Below are positions 1 to 6,184 of a stretch of 6,184 nucleotides of DNA, piece after piece. Made by a program: the position numbers and the translations under genes. Location of the stretch: NCBI GenBank assembly GCA_023511325.1, contig JAIMBU010000191.1, positions 1 to 6,184 of the forward strand. Reading direction: 5' to 3'. The DNA comes from Gorillibacterium sp. (GTDB taxonomy: Bacteria > Bacillota > Bacilli > Paenibacillales > NBRC-103111). Below the pieces are notes generated by a model. The model was not told where the DNA came from, did not search any database, and saw nothing but the letters and a program-made list of their open reading frames with translations. Position 1 is the stretch's first letter; each line of letters begins with the position of its first letter.

Positions 1-71
1 CAATTCTGATTCGCATCGATAAACGTATAGCGGCCAAGGACGTCGCGACGTTTATCCTTGACTTTACATGA
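1..71 (+). CDS. Possible 3' end of an unidentified upstream gene (partial)
   Basis: The frame starting at base 3 is open from the window edge to a TGA at 69-71 and would encode the last 22 residues of a protein, beginning [12 protein letters not shown] and ending FILDFT. I do not recognise it. If real, its stop would overlap the ATG at 68 (ATGA) and lie 14 bases before the preferred gltB start at 86, so gltB would be translationally coupled to an upstream gene. Against this, 22 open codons can occur by chance, and the same bases carry an inverted repeat that could equally be leader DNA. The other two forward frames are closed early (TGA at 7-9, TAA at 20-22). This is a low-confidence call. 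Confidence 0.25.
   Translation, partial: ILIRIDKRIAAKDVATFILDFT
18..56. repeat. Inverted repeat upstream of gltB (9-bp arms, 21-base spacer)
   Basis: The left arm GATAAACGT (18-26) is the exact reverse complement of the right arm ACGTTTATC (48-56), with 21 bases between them. As RNA it could form a 9-bp stem with a large loop, ending 29 bases before the preferred gltB start. As DNA it could be a spaced operator. It is not followed by a T-run, so it does not look like an intrinsic terminator. Function is unknown, and the same bases may be the coding end of an upstream gene. Confidence 0.45.
40..51. repeat. 12-bp perfect palindrome
   Basis: ACGTCGCGACGT reads the same on both strands. It lies within the larger inverted repeat and overlaps its right arm by four bases (48-51), so the two foldings would exclude each other. 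It could be a protein-binding dyad, a hairpin competing with the longer stem, or chance in GC-rich DNA. Confidence 0.4.
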
Positions 72-75
72 AAGG
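71..75 (+). promoter_or_regulatory. Ribosome binding site of gltB (decides the start)
   Basis: AAAGG ends 10 bases before ATG 86 and matches part of the AAAGGAGG anti-16S consensus. The upstream in-frame ATG at 68 has only a pyrimidine-rich stretch before it (TTTATCCTTGACTTTAC) with no purine-rich site. This favours 86 as the start. The site is only moderately strong and the spacing slightly long. Confidence 0.5.
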
Positions 76-85
76 TTGCGCGGGA

Positions 86-3000
86 ATGAAACCTAATGGA
101 TTACCTCCTAAGCAGGGATTGTATGATCCCCAATTTGAACATGATGCCTGTGGTATCGGCTTCGTGGCTAACATACAGGGGAAAGCCTCCCACGATATCG
201 TCCGCCAAGCACTTCAGGTTTTATGCAATCTAGATCACCGTGGTGGCCAAGGTAGTGAAACGAATACAGGGGATGGCGCTGGAATTCTGATGCAGATCCC
301 TCACGTTTACTTAACTCGGGTCTGTGCAGAACAGGGAATCCTTGTGCCGGAAGTTGGACAGTATGGTGTCGGGATGACGTTTATGCCAAGTGATAAAACG
401 GTTCGTGAAGCCTGCGAAGTAATTGTAGAGAAGATTATTCAGGAGGAGGGGCAGACCCTTCTTGGCTGGAGAACAGTTCCTACTGACAACGCACTCTTAG
501 GTGAAACGGCCTGTAAGAGTGAACCTTTTGTTCGTCAATTGATCATCGGTGCGCATGGCTTGGATGGTAGTGATGAGCTCGCTTTTGAACGAAAGCTGTT
601 TGTCATTCGCAAACGTTCTGAGCATGCGATTCGCATTGCCCGGGGTGCTAGCGATTTCTATTACGCCAGTTTGTCCAGTCGTACCATTGTATATAAAGGA
701 ATGCTAACACCTAATCAGGTGAGCGCCTATTATTTAGAGCTTCAAGATCCAGAGCTGGCTTCGGCTCTTGCTCTTGTTCACTCCCGCTTCAGTACAAACA
801 CGTTTCCCAGTTGGGAACGGGCACATCCTTACCGCTACTTAATCCACAACGGAGAGATTAATACGCTCCGCGGAAACGTCAACTGGATGAGAACGCGCCA
901 AGCACTCTGTGAGACGGAGCTATTTGGAGATGATTTCAAGAAGCTGCTGCCTTTGATCGAAGAGGAGGGAAGCGATTCCCAAATTTTCGATAATGTACTG
1001 GAATTCCTGTCGCTCACTGGACGGTCATTACCTCATGCAGCGATGATGATGATTCCCGAACCTTGGTCCAAGCATGAGACGATGGATCCAGCCAAGCGTG
1101 CCTTCTATCAATATCATAGCTGCTTGATGGAACCTTGGGACGGACCTGCTGCGATCTCATTTACGGATGGACGCTTCATCGGTGCGATGCTCGACCGTAA
1201 CGGTTTACGTCCAGCACGTTATTATGTGACCACAAACGGAATGATCGTGCTTGCCTCTGAGGTAGGCGTGATGGATATTCCTCCAGATCAGATTCTTTCC
1301 AAGCAACGGCTGCAGCCTGGACGGATGCTGCTTGTCGATACCAAGGAAGGAAGAATCATTTCCGATGAGGAGATTAAGCAGCGAATCATCTCTGAGCACC
1401 CCTATCAAGAGTGGTTAAACCAGAATCTGATCGCGCTTGATGATCTTCCAGAAGCTCCGAAGCCATCTCTACCTGATACCCATACACTGGCTGAACGCCA
1501 ATTGGCCTTTGGTTATACGTTTGAAACCCTGCGGAAGTTTTTAGAGCCCATGGCCAAGAATGCGGTTGACCCGATTGGATCGATGGGCAACGATGCTCCA
1601 CTTGCAGTGTTATCCGATAAACCTCAGCTCTTATACAATTATTTCAAACAGCTGTTTGCTCAAGTTACCAACCCGCCAATTGATGCTAATTTTGAAGAAA
1701 TCATTACGGCTCAAGAGACGACGATCGGTGCAGAGGGCAATCTGATTCATCCTACAGCGGAAAGCTGTCGCCAGATTCGGATCAAGACACCTATTTTAAC
1801 TAACGGTGAGCTTGCCAAATTAAAGCTTGCTGGCGAGCAAGGCTTTAAGGCGGTAACGCTTCGCATGACGTATCTGCCCGGTCTGGGAGAAGAAGGTCTT
1901 GCGCAAGCGATGGAGCATATTTTTACCGAGGCAGATCAAGCCATTGAAGAGGGTGCATGCCTCCTGATTCTTTCGGATCGTGGAGTCGACAAGCATCACA
2001 TGCCAATTCCGGCACTTCTTGCAACATCTGGACTACATCACCATCTGATCCGCCAAGGAACGAGGACGAAGGTCGGGATCATAGTCGAATCTGGTGAACC
2101 ACGCGAGGTGCATCACTTTGCCCTACTCATTGGATATGGAGCAGGGGCGATCAATCCTTACCTGGCATTCGAGACGTTAGATGGCATGATTGATGACGGT
2201 CTTCTCTTGGAGATTGATAGCGCTAAGGCTTACTACAATTACATTAAGGCAGTCACTAAGGGTGTCGTCAAGGTACTTGCTCGGATGGGGATTTCCACCA
2301 TTCAGAGTTACCGTGGAGCCCAAATTTTTGAGGCTGTCGGGCTGAAAAAATCTCTTGTCGACAAGTATTTTAGTTGGACGCCTTCTCGTCTGGAAGGTAT
2401 TGGCTTTGATATCGTTGCCCGTGAGGTGGAGATTCGTCACAATCGAGCTTATTCCGAGCTTGAGGGCAAAGACCTTAACTTAGATTCTGGTGGAGACCTG
2501 CAGTATCGGGCAGGCGGCGAAGAACATCTGTATTCACCAGAAGCGATTCATGCCCTGCAGACAGCCGTCCGCTCCAACAACTATGGTATGTATAAGAATT
2601 ATGTGAAGTTCATTAATCGCGAGTCGGAGAAGCACTTCCACCTTCGTGGCTTGCTGGAATTCAAGCATGATCGTCGTCCAATTCCTCTGGAAGAGGTAGA
2701 GACGATTGAATCGATCTTCAAGCGCTTCAAGACCGGAGCCATGTCCTTTGGCTCGATCAGTCAGGAAGCGCATGAGGCTTTAGCGATCGCGATGAATCGA
2801 ATCGGTGGCAAGAGCAATACCGGCGAAGGTGGCGAGCATCCGAACCGCTTCCTACCAGATGCGAACGGGGATCTGCGTCGTAGCTCCATTAAGCAAGTAG
2901 CCTCGGGTCGCTTTGGCGTCACCAGTCATTACCTCGTCAATGCAGATGAGATTCAGATCAAGATGGCTCAGGGTGCAAAACCCGGTGAAGGTGGTCAGTT

Positions 3001-4681
3001 GCCCGGACGCAAGGTTTATCCGTGGGTTGCCGAAGTTCGAGGTGTTACACCAGGTGTAGGCTTGATTTCACCACCACCGCATCACGACATCTACTCGATT
3101 GAAGATTTGGCCGAGCTGATTCACGATCTGAAGAATGCCAATCCCAATGCACGAATCAGTGTCAAGCTGGTGTCGGAGGTTGGCGTGGGAACAATCGCTG
3201 CTGGCGTAGCCAAGGGTAAAGCCGATGTTGTGCTGATCAGTGGTTATGAAGGCGGAACCGGAGCGTCTCCCCAGACAAGTATTCGCCATGCAGGTCTACC
3301 CTGGGAATTAGGACTAGCGGAAACTCACCAGACGCTGATCCTGAACAATCTACGCAGTCGAATTACAGTCGAAACCGATGGTAAGCTGCTCACTGGCCGC
3401 GATGTGATCGTGGCTGCCATGCTGGGAGCAGAGGAGTTTGGCTTTGCCACAACGCCACTGATCAGTCTCGGTTGTGTGATGATGCGTGTCTGCCACCTGG
3501 ATACCTGTCCAGTTGGTGTCGCTACCCAAAACCCGGAACTGCGCAAACAATTTGCCGGTGATCCGCAACATGTGGTCAATCTGATGACCTTCATTGCTCA
3601 GGAAGTACGTGAACTCATGGCCGAGCTAGGCTTCAGCACGATTGAAGAGATGGTTGGCCGAACCGATGCTTTGGAGCCGAACAAGGCAGTGAAGCACTGG
3701 AAAGCGAAGGGCTTGGATTTATCACCTCTTCTGTACCAACCCAAGGTTGCTGACACCGTTGGCCGCTCTTGCACGGAAGTACAGGATCATGGTTTAGATC
3801 GTTCGCTTGATGTGACGAAGCTACTCTCTGTATGTAAGCCAGCACTCGACAACCGTGAGAACGTTCATGCGATTATGTCGATCAAGAATGTCAACCGTGT
3901 CGTTGGTACAATCCTCGGCAGTGAGGTAACTCGTCGATACGGAGCTGAGGGGCTGCCGAATAATACGATCCGGTTGCATTTTAACGGATCGGCTGGTCAA
4001 AGCTTTGGTGCCTTTATTCCTAAGGGAATCACACTATCGCTGGAAGGCGACGCGAATGACTACGTTGGTAAAGGGCTCTCCGGAGGCAAAGTGATCGTCT
4101 TCCCATCGAAGCTATCTGCGTTTGTTCCTGAGGATAACATTATCATCGGTAATGTCGGGTTCTACGGAGCAACAGATGGAGAAGCTTACATCCGTGGTCG
4201 CGCGGGCGAACGCTTCTGCGTGCGCAACAGTGGTGCACGCGCCGTTGTTGAGGGTGTAGGTGATCACGGCTGTGAGTATATGACAGGCGGACGAGTGGTT
4301 GTCCTTGGCCAGACTGGTCGGAATTTCGCGGCAGGGATGTCAGGTGGTGTTGCCTACGTCTACAATGCATCAGGAAGTTTTGACACTCAGGTGAACAAGG
4401 AAATGGTTTATCTTGAGCAGGTCGAAGAGCATTTTGAGGTTAACGAATTGCGAACTTTGATTCGCAACCATTATAAATTTACCGGTAGCACGGTAGCACA
4501 GCGAATTCTCGAGAATTGGGAAGAGGAAATCTTTAACTTTGTGAAGGTCATTCCCAAAGACTACAAGCGGATGTTTGAAGCCATTGAAGCTGGCAAAAAA
4601 TCTGGCCTGAGCAATGAGCAGGCAATTATGGTCGCTTTTGAGGAGAATATGCGTGACGCTAGCCGTGTAGGCGGAAACTGA
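86..4681 (+). CDS. gltB: Glutamate synthase [NADPH] large (alpha) subunit
   Basis: This is the large subunit of cytoplasmic NADPH-GOGAT, which makes glutamate from glutamine and 2-oxoglutarate; Bacillus subtilis calls it gltA. Residues are numbered from ATG 86 (1531 aa; ATG 68 would add six). The family is typically about 1,480-1,530 aa. Visible domains are: (1) class II glutamine amidotransferase, about 22-430, with nucleophile Cys22 in HDACGIG, which becomes N-terminal after propeptide removal, then [17 protein letters not shown] and the oxyanion-type HNGEIN (254-259); (2) a central linker domain, about 475-780; (3) the FMN-binding synthase barrel, about 840-1210, with GAMSFGS (884-890), [10 protein letters not shown] from 965 and the 3Fe-4S cysteines Cys1130, Cys1136 and Cys1141 (C-x5-C-x4-C) before PVGVATQNP; (4) the C-terminal GXGXG beta-helix, from about 1280, including [10 protein letters not shown] (1301-1310). 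ATG 86 is chosen for its ribosome site and because homologues have a short propeptide. There is no frameshift. Two conserved motifs carry substitutions (GGEHP, SGYEGG). The product is certain; the exact start is less so. Confidence 0.98.
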   Translation: MKPNGLPPKQGLYDPQFEHDACGIGFVANIQGKASHDIVRQALQVLCNLDHRGGQGSETNTGDGAGILMQIPHVYLTRVCAEQGILVPEVGQYGVGMTFMPSDKTVREACEVIVEKIIQEEGQTLLGWRTVPTDNALLGETACKSEPFVRQLIIGAHGLDGSDELAFERKLFVIRKRSEHAIRIARGASDFYYASLSSRTIVYKGMLTPNQVSAYYLELQDPELASALALVHSRFSTNTFPSWERAHPYRYLIHNGEINTLRGNVNWMRTRQALCETELFGDDFKKLLPLIEEEGSDSQIFDNVLEFLSLTGRSLPHAAMMMIPEPWSKHETMDPAKRAFYQYHSCLMEPWDGPAAISFTDGRFIGAMLDRNGLRPARYYVTTNGMIVLASEVGVMDIPPDQILSKQRLQPGRMLLVDTKEGRIISDEEIKQRIISEHPYQEWLNQNLIALDDLPEAPKPSLPDTHTLAERQLAFGYTFETLRKFLEPMAKNAVDPIGSMGNDAPLAVLSDKPQLLYNYFKQLFAQVTNPPIDANFEEIITAQETTIGAEGNLIHPTAESCRQIRIKTPILTNGELAKLKLAGEQGFKAVTLRMTYLPGLGEEGLAQAMEHIFTEADQAIEEGACLLILSDRGVDKHHMPIPALLATSGLHHHLIRQGTRTKVGIIVESGEPREVHHFALLIGYGAGAINPYLAFETLDGMIDDGLLLEIDSAKAYYNYIKAVTKGVVKVLARMGISTIQSYRGAQIFEAVGLKKSLVDKYFSWTPSRLEGIGFDIVAREVEIRHNRAYSELEGKDLNLDSGGDLQYRAGGEEHLYSPEAIHALQTAVRSNNYGMYKNYVKFINRESEKHFHLRGLLEFKHDRRPIPLEEVETIESIFKRFKTGAMSFGSISQEAHEALAIAMNRIGGKSNTGEGGEHPNRFLPDANGDLRRSSIKQVASGRFGVTSHYLVNADEIQIKMAQGAKPGEGGQLPGRKVYPWVAEVRGVTPGVGLISPPPHHDIYSIEDLAELIHDLKNANPNARISVKLVSEVGVGTIAAGVAKGKADVVLISGYEGGTGASPQTSIRHAGLPWELGLAETHQTLILNNLRSRITVETDGKLLTGRDVIVAAMLGAEEFGFATTPLISLGCVMMRVCHLDTCPVGVATQNPELRKQFAGDPQHVVNLMTFIAQEVRELMAELGFSTIEEMVGRTDALEPNKAVKHWKAKGLDLSPLLYQPKVADTVGRSCTEVQDHGLDRSLDVTKLLSVCKPALDNRENVHAIMSIKNVNRVVGTILGSEVTRRYGAEGLPNNTIRLHFNGSAGQSFGAFIPKGITLSLEGDANDYVGKGLSGGKVIVFPSKLSAFVPEDNIIIGNVGFYGATDGEAYIRGRAGERFCVRNSGARAVVEGVGDHGCEYMTGGRVVVLGQTGRNFAAGMSGGVAYVYNASGSFDTQVNKEMVYLEQVEEHFEVNELRTLIRNHYKFTGSTVAQRILENWEEEIFNFVKVIPKDYKRMFEAIEAGKKSGLSNEQAIMVAFEENMRDASRVGGN

Positions 4682-4682
4682 C

Positions 4683-4689
4683 GGAGGAG
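4683..4689 (+). promoter_or_regulatory. Ribosome binding site of gltD
   Basis: GGAGGAG lies in the 16-base gap between the gltB stop (TGA 4679-4681) and ATG 4698, ending eight bases before the ATG. It is a near-consensus site at good spacing, clearly stronger than that of gltB. It fixes the gltD start, and there is no room for a separate promoter in the gap. Confidence 0.85.
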
Positions 4690-4697
4690 CGAAAACG

Positions 4698-6184
4698 ATG
4701 GGTAAACCCACAGGGTTTTTGGAATTCAAGCGCGAAGTCCCCAAAGACGCCGATCCTCACGTAAGAATCGGTCACTATCGGGAGTTTCATCAGCATTTTC
4801 CTGAGTCTAAGCTTAAAGTACAAGGTGCCCGCTGTATGGATTGCGGTGTCCCCTTCTGCAACTCGGGTAAGATCATCAGTGGTATGGCTTCTGGCTGTCC
4901 GGTGAACAATCTCATACCGGAGTGGAACGATCTTGTCTACCGTGATAAGTGGCGGGAAGCACTAGATCGCTTGCATAAGACGAATAATTTTCCTGAGTTC
5001 ACCGGGCGGGTGTGCCCTGCTCCTTGCGAAGGGTCATGTACCGTTGGACTGAACGGAGATCCCGTGACGATCAAGTCAATTGAGCGAGCCATTGTTGATA
5101 AAGGCTTCGCGGAAGGCTGGATCACAGCGGAGCCGCCTGCCAGTCGTACGGGCAAGAAGGTTGCTGTTGTTGGTTCTGGCCCTTCGGGTCTGGCAACTGC
5201 AGCACAGTTGAACAAGGCAGGCCACACCGTAACGGTCTACGAACGGGCCGATCGCATTGGCGGGCTCTTGATGTACGGCATCCCCAATATGAAGCTAGAA
5301 AAAGAGGTGGTGCAGCGTCGAGTTGACCTTCTGGCAGCAGAAGGCGTAACCTTCGTCACCTCTACGGAAATTGGTAAGGACATTCCGGCAACGGTGTTGC
5401 GTGATGAATTCGACGCGATTGTCCTCTGCGGTGGAGCTACCCAAGGTCGTGACCTAAAGATTGAAGGTCGCGAATTGACGGGTATCCATCTAGCGATGGA
5501 TTTCCTCCGTGAGAATACGAAGAGCTTACTTGATTCAGGCTTGCAAGATGGTCATTATATCTCAGCGCATGACAAGGACGTCGTTGTCATCGGCGGCGGT
5601 GATACCGGGACTGACTGCGTGGGTACCTCTCTTCGTCACGGCTGTCGCAGTGTGACTCAGCTAGAGATCATGCCAAGGCCGCCAGAAGCGCGCGCAGCGA
5701 ACAACCCATGGCCCGAGTGGCCAAAGGTATATAAGATGGATTACGGCCAAGAGGAGGCCGCTGCACTCTATGGTAGCGATCCTCGCGAATACCTGATTAA
5801 CTCGCAGAAATTCGTCGGTGATGAGCAAGGCCATGTCGCCGAGCTCCACACGATCCGCGTCGAGTGGAAGAAGGATGCGAATGGTCGGTTTGGACCAGTC
5901 GAGGTTCCTGGCAGCGAGCGGGTACTTCCGGCGCAGTTGGTGCTACTCGCCATGGGCTTCACCGGTCCGGAGAATCCGGTGCTGGAGCAGCTTGGCGTTG
6001 AGCGTGATGAACGAACCAATGCGAAGGCGGAATACGATCACTTTACCACTAATGTTCCAGGTGTATTTGCTGCTGGTGACATGCGTCGGGGTCAAAGCCT
6101 TGTGGTTTGGGCGATCAATGAAGGACGCGCTGCGGCAAGGGAAGTAGACCGCTATTTGATGGGTGCATCCAACCTACCATATTG
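4698..6184 (+). CDS. gltD: Glutamate synthase [NADPH] small (beta) subunit, 3' end at window edge
   Basis: This is the electron-input subunit of GOGAT (gltB in B. subtilis naming). It oxidises NADPH on FAD and passes electrons through 4Fe-4S clusters to the FMN of the large subunit. The frame stays open for 495 codons to the window end. The N-terminal ferredoxin-like part has Cys46, Cys49, Cys54 and Cys67 (CMDCGVPFC, then SGCP), and Cys106, Cys110 and Cys114 in [12 protein letters not shown]. The 12-residue spacer before Cys67 is the Gram-positive form; proteobacterial GltD has about three residues there. The FAD Rossmann motif GSGPSG is at 159-164, with acidic Glu182 ending the next strand. 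The NADPH-site motif GGGDTG is at 299-304. The family segment [18 protein letters not shown] starts at 326, and the FAD-closing [13 protein letters not shown] is at 455-467. Family members are about 470-495 aa and commonly end shortly after YLMG, here 486-489. The final bases TG after Tyr495 may therefore be the first two bases of a TGA stop. It is co-transcribed with gltB. Confidence 0.97.
   Translation, partial: MGKPTGFLEFKREVPKDADPHVRIGHYREFHQHFPESKLKVQGARCMDCGVPFCNSGKIISGMASGCPVNNLIPEWNDLVYRDKWREALDRLHKTNNFPEFTGRVCPAPCEGSCTVGLNGDPVTIKSIERAIVDKGFAEGWITAEPPASRTGKKVAVVGSGPSGLATAAQLNKAGHTVTVYERADRIGGLLMYGIPNMKLEKEVVQRRVDLLAAEGVTFVTSTEIGKDIPATVLRDEFDAIVLCGGATQGRDLKIEGRELTGIHLAMDFLRENTKSLLDSGLQDGHYISAHDKDVVVIGGGDTGTDCVGTSLRHGCRSVTQLEIMPRPPEARAANNPWPEWPKVYKMDYGQEEAAALYGSDPREYLINSQKFVGDEQGHVAELHTIRVEWKKDANGRFGPVEVPGSERVLPAQLVLLAMGFTGPENPVLEQLGVERDERTNAKAEYDHFTTNVPGVFAAGDMRRGQSLVVWAINEGRAAAREVDRYLMGASNLPY

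Noticed and set aside
1..16. Possible start of a divergent regulator (gltC-like) on the minus strand, from the ATG at 16-14
   Set aside because: Only five codons (MRIRI) are visible, with no purine-rich ribosome site ahead of it and no match to the usual LysR-family N-terminus.
48..56. Right arm of the inverted repeat as part of an intrinsic terminator for an upstream gene
   Set aside because: The stem has a 21-base loop and is followed by CTTGACTTTACAT rather than a T-run, so it lacks the form of a rho-independent terminator.
58..63. TTGACT resembling a sigma-A -35 element
   Set aside because: At 16-18 bases downstream (about 80-87) the sequence is GC-rich around CGCGGGAA with no TATAAT-like box, and transcription would begin inside the gltB coding region.
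3325..3594. Minus-strand open frames opposite the 3Fe-4S region of gltB
   Set aside because: They are overlapping antisense frames with no own ribosome site and low-complexity Ser/Thr/Arg content. The sense strand encodes conserved GltB motifs throughout.
4370..4744. Minus-strand open frame of 124 codons across the gltB-gltD junction
   Set aside because: It is antisense to two clear coding genes whose motifs are unbroken, has no recognisable family features, and covers the real gltD ribosome site. It is a shadow frame.
5818..6147. Plus-strand open frame of 109 codons inside gltD
   Set aside because: It lies in another frame over conserved gltD sequence including the FAD-closing motif. Its Ser/Arg-rich translation is typical of an out-of-frame reading.

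Overview
The window is almost entirely one two-gene operon for NADPH-dependent glutamate synthase (GOGAT): gltB (large, alpha subunit) followed by gltD (small, beta subunit), both on the + strand. About 97% of the bases lie in these two reading frames. Base composition is roughly balanced G+C by eye. The protein sequences look like those of aerobic endospore-forming Bacillota. The GltD N-terminus (MGKPTGF..., CMDCG, an extended spacer before SGCP, then [12 protein letters not shown]) and the GltB N-terminus ([17 protein letters not shown]) match, from memory, the Bacillus/Paenibacillus type better than the proteobacterial type. I would guess Paenibacillaceae or a neighbouring Bacillales/Alicyclobacillaceae lineage, but genus cannot be fixed from this window.

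Layout. Bases 1-71 are a short leader: a reading frame open from the window edge to a TGA at 69-71, a 9-bp inverted repeat (18-26 / 48-56), and inside it a 12-bp perfect palindrome (40-51). gltB runs to 4681. Its start is best placed at ATG 86, behind an AAAGG ribosome binding site, although an in-frame ATG at 68 also exists. A 16-base gap carrying a strong GGAGGAG site separates it from gltD, which starts at 4698 and stays open to the last base of the window. By comparison with family members, gltD is cut within a codon or so of its natural end. No terminator, RNA gene, mobile element or CRISPR array is present, and no stretch over 300 bases lacks a gene.

Function. GltB hydrolyses glutamine in its N-terminal amidotransferase domain, channels the ammonia to its FMN/3Fe-4S synthase domain and makes glutamate from 2-oxoglutarate. 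GltD oxidises NADPH on FAD and passes the electrons through 4Fe-4S clusters to GltB. Net reaction: L-glutamine + 2-oxoglutarate + NADPH + H+ gives 2 L-glutamate + NADP+. With glutamine synthetase this is the main ammonium-assimilation route. Both genes look intact and catalytically complete. I found no undescribed system here; the items worth a second look are the dyad structure upstream of gltB, the start-codon ambiguity and two residue substitutions in conserved GltB motifs.
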